Shown here piece after piece: positions 1 to 8,586 of a stretch of DNA of 56,975 nucleotides (the stretch's first letter is position 1; each line of letters starts with the position of its first letter). Made by a program: the position numbers and the translations under genes. The notes under the pieces were generated by a model. The model had not been told where the DNA came from, did no database searches, and saw nothing but the letters and a program-made list of their open reading frames with translations. The stretch is taken from NCBI GenBank assembly GCA_003142955.1, contig PLOH01000118.1, positions 55,958-112,932 on the forward strand, in the 5' to 3' direction. This DNA is from Opitutia bacterium (GTDB lineage: Bacteria; Verrucomicrobiota; Verrucomicrobiia; Opitutales; Opitutaceae).

Positions 1-830
1 TCGTTGGCCCAGGCGGCCAGCTGCACGTTTTCCGCGCTGCTGACCACCCTGGCGACATCACTCAGGCGGATCGGGGCGCCATTGCGGTAGGCGATGATCA
101 GCTTTTCATAATCCTCAACCGTCTTGAGCTCATCGTTGGCGTCGATGGTCGAGGCGCGCGTCGGGCCGTCGAAACTGCCCTTGGCTTGGTTGACGTTGGC
201 GTTGCCGATGGCAGTCCGGACGTCATCCAGGGTCAGCCCGGCGGCAGCGAGGGAGCGGGGATCCGCCTGCACGCGCACCGCGGGGCGCTGGCCGCCGCTG
301 ATGCTGACCAGTCCGACGCCGGGAATCTGCGACAGTTTTTGCGCCAGCCGGGTGTCGACCAGGTCCTCAACCTTGGGCAACGGAATCGTCGCAGAGGTGA
401 TGCCGAGGGTGGTGATCGGAGCGTCCGCGGGGTTGACCTTGTTGTAGATCGGCGGGGTCGGGAGATCCGCCGGCAGAAGATTGGTGGCGGCGTTGATGGC
501 CGCCTGCACTTCCTGCTCCGCCACGTCGAGCGTGAGGTCGAGCGTGAAGGTCAGCGTGATCATCGAAGCCCCGCCCGAGCTGGTCGAAGCCATGCGACTG
601 AGGCCCGGCATCTGGCCAAACTGGCGCTCGAGCGGCGCGGTGATCGAGGAGGTGATCACCTCGGGACTGGCGCCGGGATACAGGGTGACGACCTGGATCG
701 TCGGGTAGTCAACCTGCGGCAGCGCCGAAATGCTCAGCATGCGATAGGCAAACGCGCCGGCCAGCAGGATGGCGACCATGAGCAGCGAGGTCGCGACCGG
801 ACGGAGAATGAACGGCCTTGAAGGATTCAC
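1..830 (-). CDS. RND efflux permease, MdtB/MuxB type (3' part outside window)
   Basis: Inner-membrane proton-driven drug/solute pump subunit. About 276 N-terminal residues are present and the gene runs off the left edge. The start is a GTG at 830, giving [17 protein letters not shown], the classical RND N-terminus with the first transmembrane helix, followed by the periplasmic porter domain ([18 protein letters not shown]; later [15 protein letters not shown]). The IGNANVNQ..G stretch is typical of the MdtB/MdtC branch rather than AcrB. It starts 21 bases after the stop of the membrane-fusion gene on the same strand, so the two are co-transcribed with the TetR gene as an efflux operon. A second permease and an outer-membrane factor may lie outside the window. 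Substrate cannot be told from the sequence. Confidence 0.93.
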   Translation of the reverse strand, partial: MNPSRPFILRPVATSLLMVAILLAGAFAYRMLSISALPQVDYPTIQVVTLYPGASPEVITSSITAPLERQFGQMPGLSRMASTSSGGASMITLTFTLDLTLDVAEQEVQAAINAATNLLPADLPTPPIYNKVNPADAPITTLGITSATIPLPKVEDLVDTRLAQKLSQIPGVGLVSISGGQRPAVRVQADPRSLAAAGLTLDDVRTAIGNANVNQAKGSFDGPTRASTIDANDELKTVEDYEKLIIAYRNGAPIRLSDVARVVSSAENVQLAAWAN

Positions 831-851
831 GTGATCGGGTAGCCGGGTTGC

Positions 852-2150
852 TCAATTCTGCGTCGGCTGGGAGCCCCTGGGTCCACGCTTGACGGGCGCC
901 TTGTCCGGGCCGGATGCCGCGGCACCGGTGGCTCCGGCGGTCCGGCTGACGAGTTCGACCGTGGAACCGTCGCGCAACTTGTCGACCCCGTCCACCACGA
1001 CAACATCGCCAGGGACGAGGCCCTTGGAAACGACGATCAGGCCATGCTCCGACGGGCCGGTCTCGACTAGACGAACCGAGGCGGTCTTCTGGTCCGCCAC
1101 GAGGTAGACGTAAGTGGCCGTGGCACTGCGCTGGATGGCGGCGGTGGGCACGACGGTGGCGCCGTGGATCTGATCCGCGATCAGCTGCACGTTCACAAAC
1201 TGGTTGGGGAAAAGCGTCTCGTCGGTGTTGGGAAACTCGGCGCGCAGCTTGACCGTGCCCGTCGTTGGATCGACCTGATTGTCCACGGTCACGAGTTTGC
1301 CGGTGGCCAGCAGGGTCCGCCCGTCGCGATCGTAGGCCTCTACGACCATGGGACTGCCGGTTTTGAACTGCTTCATTACCTGGGGCACGGCGTCCTGTGG
1401 GATGGCGAAGAGCACGGTGATCGGATGCAATTGGGTGATCACCGCGATGCCGCTGGCGTCGGCGGCATGGACGATATTACCCTGATCCACCGTGCGCAGA
1501 CCGATCCGGCCGGTGATGGGTGAAGTGATATGAGAATACGCGAGCTGCAGCGCCGCGCTTGCGACCTGGGCCTGGTCCAGCTTGATCGCCGCCTCGTACT
1601 GCCGCACCAACGCGGCCTGGGAATCCACCTGCTGTTTCGCCACCGAGTCCTGGGCGAGCAGGGTTTGGTAACGCACGAGATCAAGCCGGCCCTCGTCGAG
1701 AAGCGCGTTGTCCTTGGCGAGCTGGGCCTCATTTTGCAGTTTTTGCACTTCGAAAGGGCGCGGATCGAGATCCGCCAGGGGAGAACCCGCCTCCACGTTC
1801 GTGCCCTCCGTGAAAAAGATCTTCTGCAATTCGCCATCCACTCGGCTATGAATCGTTACGGTGTAGACCGGCGTGACGGTGCCGAGGGCGACGATCCGGA
1901 CATTGAGATCCGCCTTTTGGGCCGACTCCGCGGTGACCGGCACCGCCCCGAAACCGGGACGGGCGCGAACCGCGCCGGCAGACCGGGTCAGCGGTCGCAC
2001 GATGAGCGCGTAGACAAGCACGAGCCCGACTCCGACGATCAGCAGCCACAGCAGCCACCTTTTGGCAGGTTGCTTCTGGTCGGCAGCCGGAGTGGTCGCG
2101 CCAGCGAGAACGGGGGAGGATGCGGAGGTTTTCCGGAATTGGTCAGTCAT
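852..2150 (-). CDS. RND efflux periplasmic adaptor (HlyD/MdtA family)
   Basis: Membrane-fusion protein linking the RND permease to an outer-membrane channel. Of 432 residues, the first ~30 are cytoplasmic, then a signal-anchor (LLWLLIVGVGLVLVYALIV), then the barrel-sandwich/lipoyl half (TIHSRVDGELQKIFFTEG), an alpha hairpin with QAALVRQYEAAIKLDQAQV, the second lipoyl half (YSHITSPITGRIGLRTVDQG) and beta-barrel and membrane-proximal domains. The ATG at 2150 is preferred to an upstream in-frame TTG at 2186 because it gives a normal short cytoplasmic tail. The C-terminus is a Pro/Gly/Lys-rich tail. It lies 51 bases after the TetR gene and 21 bases before the permease gene. Confidence 0.95.
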   Translation of the reverse strand: MTDQFRKTSASSPVLAGATTPAADQKQPAKRWLLWLLIVGVGLVLVYALIVRPLTRSAGAVRARPGFGAVPVTAESAQKADLNVRIVALGTVTPVYTVTIHSRVDGELQKIFFTEGTNVEAGSPLADLDPRPFEVQKLQNEAQLAKDNALLDEGRLDLVRYQTLLAQDSVAKQQVDSQAALVRQYEAAIKLDQAQVASAALQLAYSHITSPITGRIGLRTVDQGNIVHAADASGIAVITQLHPITVLFAIPQDAVPQVMKQFKTGSPMVVEAYDRDGRTLLATGKLVTVDNQVDPTTGTVKLRAEFPNTDETLFPNQFVNVQLIADQIHGATVVPTAAIQRSATATYVYLVADQKTASVRLVETGPSEHGLIVVSKGLVPGDVVVVDGVDKLRDGSTVELVSRTAGATGAAASGPDKAPVKRGPRGSQPTQN

Positions 2151-2201
2151 GGGAAGAAGGTAGATGAGGCCGAGTTTTCGCGGCAAATGGAAGAATGAAC
2201 T

Positions 2202-2867
2202 TCAAAGTGGATTGCCCGGCTGGGCTGATGCTGCGATGCCAGCCGGCGTTGTTTTCGCAAGGCCCGACACCAGGCATTTAATGAGCGGCTCCACCTGGGC
2301 GCGCGGATTGCCGAAGGGCTGGGTCCGCAGCATCCACGGCAGGACGAAGGGCGCGCTCGCCAGCAAAATCAGCTGGCCTGCGACTCTGGCATCGATCGCC
2401 GCCGATGTCCCGAGGATCCCAGCGATGCGGACTTCCGTCTCCTGCAAAATCCGTTGATGATGGGCCGGCTGTGCGCGCGCCACCGCCATTCCCAGCTCAA
2501 ACAGGAGTGGCGTCGACCTGATCTGCCGGTGCGTGCCGTCGATCAGCGCATGAAACAAGATGACCAGTTTCGCGACCAGGTCGACCGGCCCTGCGGCGAC
2601 CGCGCGATCGCATTCTGCAAACAGAGCCGCCTGTTCCGCGGCGGCCACCGCGGCGCCGATCGCCAGTTTGCCATCGTGGTAGCGGTAAAGATTCGCGACG
2701 GACATGCCGCAATCCTCCGCGATTTCCTTCATCGACGTTTTGGCATAGCCGAACCGCCGGAAGTGGGACCGCGCGACCGTCGCAATCGCCGCGCCCGGGT
2801 CGTCGCTTGAATGCTGAACATTGTGTTCAATCTTCACTTTGACACAGTGACGCCGGACGTCCGACAC
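2202..2867 (-). CDS. TetR/AcrR-family repressor of the efflux operon
   Basis: Local transcriptional regulator. The N-terminal HTH is clear (HFRRFGYAKTSMKEIAEDCGM then SVANLYRYHDGK), followed by a helical ligand-binding domain; about 200-220 residues is the usual family length. It is the first gene of the efflux operon, which suggests self- and efflux-control. The start is uncertain: a GTG at 2867 opens the longest frame, while a GTG at 2837 would leave a more typical short lead before the HTH. Neither has a good Shine-Dalgarno. A perfect 6-3-6 inverted repeat at 2815-2829 lies within the first codons in either case. The inducer is unknown. Confidence 0.9.
   Translation of the reverse strand: MSDVRRHCVKVKIEHNVQHSSDDPGAAIATVARSHFRRFGYAKTSMKEIAEDCGMSVANLYRYHDGKLAIGAAVAAAEQAALFAECDRAVAAGPVDLVAKLVILFHALIDGTHRQIRSTPLLFELGMAVARAQPAHHQRILQETEVRIAGILGTSAAIDARVAGQLILLASAPFVLPWMLRTQPFGNPRAQVEPLIKCLVSGLAKTTPAGIAASAQPGNPL
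2815..2829. promoter_or_regulatory. Perfect inverted repeat at TetR gene 5' end, candidate operator
   Basis: TGAACA-TTG-TGTTCA, a perfect 6-3-6 dyad. TetR-family repressors usually bind short dyads at their own promoter. Here the dyad lies just inside the annotated coding start, so either the operator is at the start of the coding region or the true start is further downstream. Purely positional inference. Confidence 0.35.
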
Positions 2868-2915
2868 GGTTACACTCGGATTGCCGCAACCGACGCAAAG
2901 CCGCCGTTTGTCAAC

Positions 2916-2977
2916 GTAGCGCGGTGCTTCAGCCCGCGCTCAGAATGCCTCGAGTGCGGGCTGAATCACCGCACTAC
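2916..2977. repeat. REP-like palindrome (62 bp)
   Basis: Two imperfect 25-base arms, 2916-2940 and 2953-2977, form a long hairpin: GTAGCGCGGTGCTTCAGCCC on the left is answered by GGGCTGAATCACCGCACTAC on the right. It lies in the 270-base space between the divergent TetR and lipoprotein genes. Ends of the form GTAG...CTAC recur in other palindromes of this window. No T-run follows, so it does not look like a normal terminator. Confidence 0.7.
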
Positions 2978-3137
2978 CAATCGCCTGCGTAACGGCACGC
3001 CTTCCCGCATCGACGGAGCCGGACGCGGCTCCGCTCCAACATAGCTGTATCCCAAGGCGCCCTCGCGTCGTCATTGACCACAGCGAAGAATGGACGAGAA
3101 ACAAAATGGCTCGGCCACAGTCTTAACCAAGAACGCC

Positions 3138-3626
3138 ATGAAAACGACAATTACAGCCACTACTTTGATCCTCTGCACGATGCTGACCGGGTGTGTCGGC
3201 ACCGGCCCCAACACCCAACAGGGTGCCGTCGCTGGCGGCGCTCTCGGGGCCCTCGCCGGGGCCATCATAGGCAACAACAGCGGCAGTCACAACGGAGCCG
3301 CCGGCGCCTTGGTCGGCGCCCTGGCCGGCGCCATCGCCGGAGGCACGCTGGGCAATTCGGTTGATAACCAGAATGGCACCGTGTACGGGCGGCCCATGAC
3401 CGCCGCCCCGGCCGCCCCCGGCGCCCCCGCGGCACCAGACGTCGTCCCCGCCCAGCCCTATCCGGCCGCAGTGTGGGTCCCCGGATACTGGAACTGGAAC
3501 GGCTACCAATACAATTGGATCGCCGGATTTTGGGCCGTCCCGCCGGTCGGATTCCACGTCTACGTCGGAGGTGAGTGGATCTTCCGCCACGGCGGCTATT
3601 ACTACCGTCGCCCTTACTGGCGGTAA
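3138..3626 (+). CDS. Glycine-zipper lipoprotein with WxPGYWxWxG motif
   Basis: 162 residues if started at the ATG at 3138, which puts a lipoprotein signal directly at the N-terminus (MKTTITATTLILCTMLTGC, lipobox LTGC, Cys19). A glycine zipper follows (GGALGALAGAIIGNNSG and GALVGALAGAIAGGTLG), of the 17-kDa surface antigen/YMGG type that inserts in or associates with the envelope. The C-terminus has an Ala/Pro linker and the WVPGYWNWNGYQYNW and GGEWIFRHGGYYYRR motifs seen in small envelope proteins of unknown function. An upstream in-frame ATG at 3090 would bury the signal peptide and is rejected. Probably a monocistronic envelope or stress lipoprotein; function unknown. Confidence 0.85.
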   Translation: MKTTITATTLILCTMLTGCVGTGPNTQQGAVAGGALGALAGAIIGNNSGSHNGAAGALVGALAGAIAGGTLGNSVDNQNGTVYGRPMTAAPAAPGAPAAPDVVPAQPYPAAVWVPGYWNWNGYQYNWIAGFWAVPPVGFHVYVGGEWIFRHGGYYYRRPYWR

Positions 3627-3676
3627 GCGGTGTCCGTCTGACGATGCGCCCGTAGAAATCCGCCTGTTGGTCTAAA

Positions 3677-3758
3677 TGGAGGGCGAGGCGCCGGCCGGCC
3701 TGTCCGCCGAAGCCTTGGCGAAGGCGGAGCCACGGCGGACACGGAGGTCCGCCCTCCA
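3677..3758. repeat. TGGAGGGC...GCCCTCCA palindromic element
   Basis: An 82-bp element ending in TGGAGGGC (3677-3684) and GCCCTCCA (3751-3758), with an inner dyad TGTCCGCCG/CGGCGGACA. The same terminal sequence bounds a 66-bp palindrome inside the GspC-like gene (18644-18709), so these belong to one dispersed family. The rest of the gene-free stretch 3627-3979 holds only a half-palindrome CCACTCGCTGGCGCTCGCGG (3850-3869), which matches the right arm of the hairpin at 50320-50376. Confidence 0.65.
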
Positions 3759-3979
3759 AGCCGGCGCGGGGGTCTTCGTGCTGCGCGCAGAAACGCGGGA
3801 AGAGTTTCACCGATTCCCCGCTATCAGCTTTGGTCGAGTTTTGCCGATCCACTCGCTGGCGCTCGCGGCTGCAGAACAGGCGCTCTTCCCAGGAAACACA
3901 TGGGGATGCCACGATCCCGCCGTTTCGCCGGGCGATGCCGGGCACGGCGACACCGGAGCGTCAATCTGTCGATCAGATC

Positions 3980-4465
3980 TCAGATCGGGGCAACGGCACC
4001 TCGCGGAGCACCAATGTAGCGACGCACGGCGGAGAGCAACGCATCGAGATCGATAGGCTTTTGAAAAAACTCGTGGGCAAACCGGTCGGCGCCACCGATC
4101 GACGTAAGGGGCAGCGCCGTGATGACGAAAATGGGAAGAGCTGGACGCTGAAGATTTTCGTGGAACAGCAAATCCCATCCGCTGACCGCCGCCATCGATA
4201 GATCGGTGATCATGAGGTCGGGCCGGTGGGCCTGCAGGTATTCCAGCGCATCCTCGCCACCTGCGGCGGAGAAAACCTTCCACCCTTCGGACTGGAGCAC
4301 GCGGCGCAATCCCTCGAGCACAGCGGGGTCGTCGTCGACCAGGAGAATGGTGGGATTTGCCGGTGAAACGACAGGGGGAAAAGCAGGTTCTGACAGACTG
4401 GTGTTAGCGGGAGCGGGACGGCGCGGCGGGCGAATCTTGGCGGGGCGGCGTTGGAGCGTGCGCAT
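3980..4465 (-). CDS. Stand-alone response-regulator receiver protein
   Basis: 161 residues: a basic, Pro-rich N-terminal tail of ~37 residues and one CheY-like receiver domain with no output domain. The acidic triad DDD is at 44-46, the phospho-acceptor Asp88 is in MITDLS, Thr116 in VITA, and the conserved Lys136 in FQKP. The ATG at 4465 is chosen because the stop of the preceding gene ends 1 base before it (4467), a translationally coupled arrangement; a longer frame to 4525 would overlap that gene. Single-domain receivers usually act in phosphorelays or by protein-protein contact. No kinase is directly next to it, but an NtrB-like kinase lies at 5633. Confidence 0.9.
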   Translation of the reverse strand: MRTLQRRPAKIRPPRRPAPANTSLSEPAFPPVVSPANPTILLVDDDPAVLEGLRRVLQSEGWKVFSAAGGEDALEYLQAHRPDLMITDLSMAAVSGWDLLFHENLQRPALPIFVITALPLTSIGGADRFAHEFFQKPIDLDALLSAVRRYIGAPRGAVAPI

Positions 4466-4466
4466 A

Positions 4467-5015
4467 TCAGGGGTTCTTCGCGAGAGGTTCGTGGCACGGG
4501 AGAAAGACCTGCCCGAGTTCCGCATGTTGATCGAGGAAATCGCGGAGCAGCGGATGCTCGTGCAAAAATGCCGGATCGCGAATCGCCTCGGGGTTTTCCG
4601 CCAGCGCCCGCTCCAACGCCGGCTGCTCGTCGAGCACAGCCCGGAGTTGCGCGATCTCGGAGTAACGCAGCGGCGCGTTCGCCTGCCGGAGCAAGGCCCG
4701 ATAAAGGAAATAGCGCGGATAATGCTTGAGACCCCGGATGACGTCAGGGTTGGCGCCCAAAAAATCGTGCAGCTCCGGGTGTTTCTTTAGGTAGGCATTG
4801 TCCCCGGTCAGCGCCGGATCAAGTCGCAGATCGTCCTCGACCAACGGATGGTGATCGAGAAACCGGTCAAACTCCCGCAACGACCGGCGGACCACGGTCA
4901 TCGGAGCAGGGGTCGGCGGTGGCTCGCTGGCCCGGGCCAGCGTAATCCAGCCCAGCAATTGCGCGGCCATGAGCGCGAGCGCGAGATAAGGTCGGACTCG
5001 AGGAAACGAGAGCAT
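4467..5015 (-). CDS. Periplasmic protein with four HPxLxxFLxxNP-type repeats
   Basis: 182 residues with a signal peptide (LALALMAAQLLGWITLARAS). The mature part is mostly helical and has four imperfect repeats in which a short helix begins HP.L: HPLVEDDLRLDP, HPELHDFLGANP, QPALERALAENP and HPLLRDFLDQHA. I do not recognise the family. It sits between two genes for single-domain receivers on the same strand, 59 bases after one and coupled to the other, so it may belong to a signalling cassette, for instance as the envelope sensor. That role is inference from position only. Confidence 0.75.
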   Translation of the reverse strand: MLSFPRVRPYLALALMAAQLLGWITLARASEPPPTPAPMTVVRRSLREFDRFLDHHPLVEDDLRLDPALTGDNAYLKKHPELHDFLGANPDVIRGLKHYPRYFLYRALLRQANAPLRYSEIAQLRAVLDEQPALERALAENPEAIRDPAFLHEHPLLRDFLDQHAELGQVFLPCHEPLAKNP

Positions 5016-5074
5016 GGAGGGGTAGATCTATCCAGCTGGAGTCAGAATTTGCGCTCGTCAGGCCGCGCGGGAAA

Positions 5075-5485
5075 TCAGTTGATCGACTGCAGCGCGAAAC
5101 TTCCGGGAATCGAAAATGGTTTGGCCAGAAAACCGGCCGCCCAGCGTTCAATCTCCGGATGTTTGCCCAGGCCTTCGCCGGAAATGATCATGACGGGAAT
5201 CTCCGGATGATGCTTGTGGCAAAACGTCAACAGTTCCCAGCCGTCGCCCAGCGGCATATTGAGATCGCTAATGATCAGAGTCGGATGCTCGGCCAGGAGC
5301 AGCAATTGCGCCGCAAAGCCGTTTTCCGCGGCCAGCGCCCGATACCCGCTTATTCGAAGCAACCAAACAATGATATCGCGAATCACCTTCGAGTCGTCCA
5401 CCACCAACACCTGCGGCGGCCCTTCGGCTTCGCCCGAATTAAACGTCACGGAACCAGCATCGGGATCGTCTTGTAGATAACCCAT
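5075..5485 (-). CDS. Stand-alone response-regulator receiver protein
   Basis: 136 residues: ~24 variable residues, then a single receiver domain. Asp30-Asp31 form the acidic pocket (VLVVDDS), Asp74 (ISDLNMP) is the phospho-acceptor, Ser102 (IISGEG) replaces the usual Thr, and Lys122 (LAKPF) is conserved. No DNA-binding or enzymatic output domain. A GAGGG Shine-Dalgarno lies just before the ATG at 5485, better than for most genes here. It is the first gene of a three-gene minus-strand unit with the repeat protein and the second receiver, and is divergent from the NtrB-like kinase gene at 5633, with 147 bases between. Confidence 0.9.
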   Translation of the reverse strand: MGYLQDDPDAGSVTFNSGEAEGPPQVLVVDDSKVIRDIIVWLLRISGYRALAAENGFAAQLLLLAEHPTLIISDLNMPLGDGWELLTFCHKHHPEIPVMIISGEGLGKHPEIERWAAGFLAKPFSIPGSFALQSIN

Positions 5486-5632
5486 GGGGGCTCCCTCTTG
5501 CTTTTTTCATGCCCGAAACGCAAAAAACCACTCTTGCCTCTGAAAGAGACGGTTACGAGTTTTCACCCAACGCCCCGCGCGACGGGACTGGTTGCTTCAA
5601 CGACCGTCCGCCGGTAACTTCCTTACCACCCG

Positions 5633-7018
5633 ATGCGAAGTCCCACGCAGGTCCTGTACCGCCGTCTCGCTGCGCTGCTGGCGCTGCTCATCATCGCGGT
5701 AGCCGCGTGTCTCGGGCTGGCGTTTGTTGCGGCGCGCAACGCCAACCGCACGCTCAGGCATCTGGCCGGAGTCGAGCTCGAAGCTGCCCAGCTCGCCCGG
5801 CAGTTTCGCGGTGCCGTCGATGACCTGCATGGCGCGTTGCTGCGCATCGGGACGGAATCAGCCTACGACAGCGCGGCGGTCATCCAGCAACGCCGGCAGC
5901 GGCTAAGCGCTTGGCTGTCGGCCCGGCTCGCCGCCGCGCGGAGCCGCGAGGAACGACAGATTCTGCAGCAACTCTCGGCCGAAGTGCGTTCCTACTTTTT
6001 GAGGCTGGATGGCGTCGCCGCGCGCAGCGGGGGATCCGCCATGCCGCTCGATCGCGACACCGTCGTGATGTTCGACGATACCGCGAACCGCCTGCAGAGC
6101 ATGGCCGACGATTTCGCCGCCGTGCATGACGCCGATCTGCGCGATCTGCTGGCTGCATCGCTCGCCGCGGTGCAACAGATGAGGAACCTTGTTTTCGTCT
6201 GCGTCTCGGTGTTGATCGTCGCGATCGGAGTCGTCGTCGTCCTGCTCTATCGCGACGTCGTGCGCCCGCTCCGCGCGCAACTCTTCGAAAGCGCGGCGCT
6301 CCTCGCCCAGCGCGAGAAACTTGCCGCCCTCGGCACGCTCGCCGCCGGGGTCGCCCACGAGATCCGCAATCCGCTCACCGCCGTCAAGGCCCGGCTTTAC
6401 ACCCTGCGCCGCGGCGTTTCCTCACCCGGCGCAGTGGAGGATGTTCAGGCGATCTCCCAGGAAATCGACCGGCTCGAACGCATCGTGCGCGACGTGCTTG
6501 GGTATGCCCGCCCGGCCGATCCGAAGTTCAACGAGGTTGAACTCTCCGCCTGGCTGAAGGACCTCGCGGCGTTCCTCCAACACGATCTCGCGGCCAGCCA
6601 GATCACGCTCGCCGTCGAGGCGGCCGCGCCGGTGTCTGCGCGCTTTGACGTGGATCAACTCCGGCAGGTGGTGCTCAATCTGGTCCGCAATGCCCAGGAA
6701 GCGTTCGCCGGCCAGCCTGGCACCATCACGTTCACCCTGCGCCGCGAACGGTCGAAACTACGCGGCCGGCCGGCCGAAGTGGCGGTGCTGAGCGTGACGG
6801 ATAACGGACCGGGCATTCCCGCCAAGCATCAAGCCCGGCTGTTCGACCCGTTCTTCACGACGAAGGCGGCCGGCACCGGGCTTGGACTTTCGATCGTGGC
6901 CAGGCTCGTCGAGCAGCACGGCGGCGAAATCACCTTCCAGTCGGCCCCGCGCGCCGGCACGCGTTTTTCTGTACGCTTGCCCTTGGACTTTCCCACCCGC
7001 CAGACTCCGCCCGCATGA
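5633..7018 (+). CDS. Sensor histidine kinase, NtrB/ZraS-like
   Basis: 461 residues. TM1 (~10-33), a ~150-residue helical extracytoplasmic sensor, TM2 (~185-206), then the transmitter: H-box with His242 (AAGVAHEIRNPLTAVKARL), N-box (VVLNLVRNAQEAF), G1 (VTDNGPGIP), F-box (DPFFTTK) and G2 (GTGLGLSIV). The HEIRNPL form of the H-box is typical of kinases paired with sigma-54-dependent activators. Its stop overlaps the start of the NtrC-like gene (ATGA at 7015-7018), so this is a cognate pair. The stimulus is unknown; the periplasmic helical bundle suggests envelope sensing. Confidence 0.94.
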   Translation: MRSPTQVLYRRLAALLALLIIAVAACLGLAFVAARNANRTLRHLAGVELEAAQLARQFRGAVDDLHGALLRIGTESAYDSAAVIQQRRQRLSAWLSARLAAARSREERQILQQLSAEVRSYFLRLDGVAARSGGSAMPLDRDTVVMFDDTANRLQSMADDFAAVHDADLRDLLAASLAAVQQMRNLVFVCVSVLIVAIGVVVVLLYRDVVRPLRAQLFESAALLAQREKLAALGTLAAGVAHEIRNPLTAVKARLYTLRRGVSSPGAVEDVQAISQEIDRLERIVRDVLGYARPADPKFNEVELSAWLKDLAAFLQHDLAASQITLAVEAAAPVSARFDVDQLRQVVLNLVRNAQEAFAGQPGTITFTLRRERSKLRGRPAEVAVLSVTDNGPGIPAKHQARLFDPFFTTKAAGTGLGLSIVARLVEQHGGEITFQSAPRAGTRFSVRLPLDFPTRQTPPA

Positions 7019-8445
7019 GTGTGCCGTATCGCATCTGTCTGATTGATGATGACGCGGCGGCGCGCACGGCGCTGGAGCGCGTCTTTGCCGCTGAGGGTCA
7101 CGAGGTGGTGAGTTATCCCGACGGTCAACACGGGCTCGCGGCGGCGCTCGAAGAGGATTTCGACTGCGTGCTCACTGACCTGCGCATGCCCGGCGTCTCG
7201 GGGATGGAGTTGATCGACCGGCTGCGCGACGAACTGCCCAATCTGCCCGTTGTGCTGATGACGGCGCACGGCACGACCGAGACCGCGATCGAGGCGACGC
7301 GGCGCGGCGCCTTCGACTACATTCTCAAGCCTTTCGAGATGGAGGAATTGCTCGCGGTTGTCACGCCCGCCGCTGCCGCCGGCCGGCGCGGGCGCGAGAA
7401 AGTCGGCCTCGGCGGCGAAGAAAAGCGCGAGCTCGCCCTCGTCGGCCAGAGCCGGGCGATGCAGGCGGTTTACAAGGAGATCGGGCGCGTGGCGGAGAAG
7501 CCCGTCAGCGTATTGATCCTCGGCGAGACCGGCACCGGCAAGGAACTCGTCGCGCGGGCGCTCTGGCAGCACGGCGACCGGAAGGACAAGGCGTTGGTCA
7601 CAGTCAACTGCGCCGCGATTCCCTCGAACCTGCTGGAGAGCGAGTTGTTTGGCCACGAACGCGGCGCGTTCACGGGAGCCGAGGCGCGGCGGATCGGGCG
7701 TTTCGAACAGGCCCACCGCGGCACCCTTTTCCTCGACGAAATCGGCGACCTCTCGCTGGAGACCCAGGCCAAGCTGTTGCGCGTGTTGCAGGAACGGGTG
7801 ATCTCGCGTGTCGGCGGACGCGAGATGATTCCGGTGGATGTGCGCGTGTTCGCGGCCACGCACCGCGATCTGCCGGCCCTCGTGGCGGGCGGCAAGTTTC
7901 GCGAGGATCTTTGGTACCGGCTCAACGTCATTGTCATCCGGTTGCCGCCGCTGCGGGAGCGCCGCGAAGATATCCCGGAGCTGGTATCGTATTTCATCGC
8001 GCGGCACGGTCCGGAACTCGGCGGAGTCGCCTCGGTGCAGCCGGCAGCGGTGAAATTTCTCTCCGCCCAGCCGTGGCCGGGCAATGTGCGGCAGTTGGAA
8101 AACGTCATGAAACGCATGCTGCTCCTGGCTCACGGCTATGCGATCACGGAGGAACTGGTGCGCGCGGCGCTCATTCAGGGGCCGTCAGCCGGCGCCACCA
8201 CGGATGCGGCCGGACGCACGCTCGCCGCGCTATGCGAGGAGGCGCTGGCGGCGGCCCGCCGCGACCCGGGAGTCAGCGCCGTGACCTCGATGTTGTCCGC
8301 CGTCGAGCGCGAACTGCTCACGCAGGCGCAGGCGACGACCTCGGGCAACATCACGCAGATGGCGCAGATCCTCGGCTGGTCGAGGCTCACCGTGCGGGAG
8401 AAACTCAAGCTGCACGGTTTGCGACCGGAGCCAAGCGGGGCCTAG
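7015..8445 (+). CDS. NtrC-family sigma-54-dependent response regulator
   Basis: 476 residues in the classical order: receiver (1-120; DDD at 11-13, Asp55 in LTDLRMPG, Lys105 in LKPF), AAA+ domain (Walker A GETGTGKE, the sigma-54 contact loop GAFTGA intact, Walker B GTLFLDEIG, arginine finger region LRERREDIP) and a C-terminal Fis-type HTH (NITQMAQILGWSRLTVREKL). The intact GAFTGA means it should activate sigma-54 promoters. Two sigma-54-like -24/-12 sequences facing away from each other lie ~650-700 bases downstream, in front of the Tyr-rich protein gene and the T2SS operon, and are plausible targets. Confidence 0.95.
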   Translation: MSVPYRICLIDDDAAARTALERVFAAEGHEVVSYPDGQHGLAAALEEDFDCVLTDLRMPGVSGMELIDRLRDELPNLPVVLMTAHGTTETAIEATRRGAFDYILKPFEMEELLAVVTPAAAAGRRGREKVGLGGEEKRELALVGQSRAMQAVYKEIGRVAEKPVSVLILGETGTGKELVARALWQHGDRKDKALVTVNCAAIPSNLLESELFGHERGAFTGAEARRIGRFEQAHRGTLFLDEIGDLSLETQAKLLRVLQERVISRVGGREMIPVDVRVFAATHRDLPALVAGGKFREDLWYRLNVIVIRLPPLRERREDIPELVSYFIARHGPELGGVASVQPAAVKFLSAQPWPGNVRQLENVMKRMLLLAHGYAITEELVRAALIQGPSAGATTDAAGRTLAALCEEALAAARRDPGVSAVTSMLSAVERELLTQAQATTSGNITQMAQILGWSRLTVREKLKLHGLRPEPSGA

Positions 8446-8586
8446 GCTATGTTTTGTCGCGCTCCGATCCACGACCTCGTTCCCCGGGGTTCCTGAGTTC
8501 CCCATTGGCAATCCGGTCCGCTGGTTCGCACGCCCGTCTAGGAAATCTCATTCCCGCGGCTACATGGTTGTTTAAACCGCTTTAGT

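Noticed and set aside
2164-2186. TTG at 2186 as start of the membrane-fusion gene
   Set aside because: The ATG at 2150 gives a normal N-terminus and a better distance from the TetR gene.
6829-8133. Minus-strand open frame opposite the NtrC-like regulator
   Set aside because: Antisense shadow of a complete sigma-54 activator.
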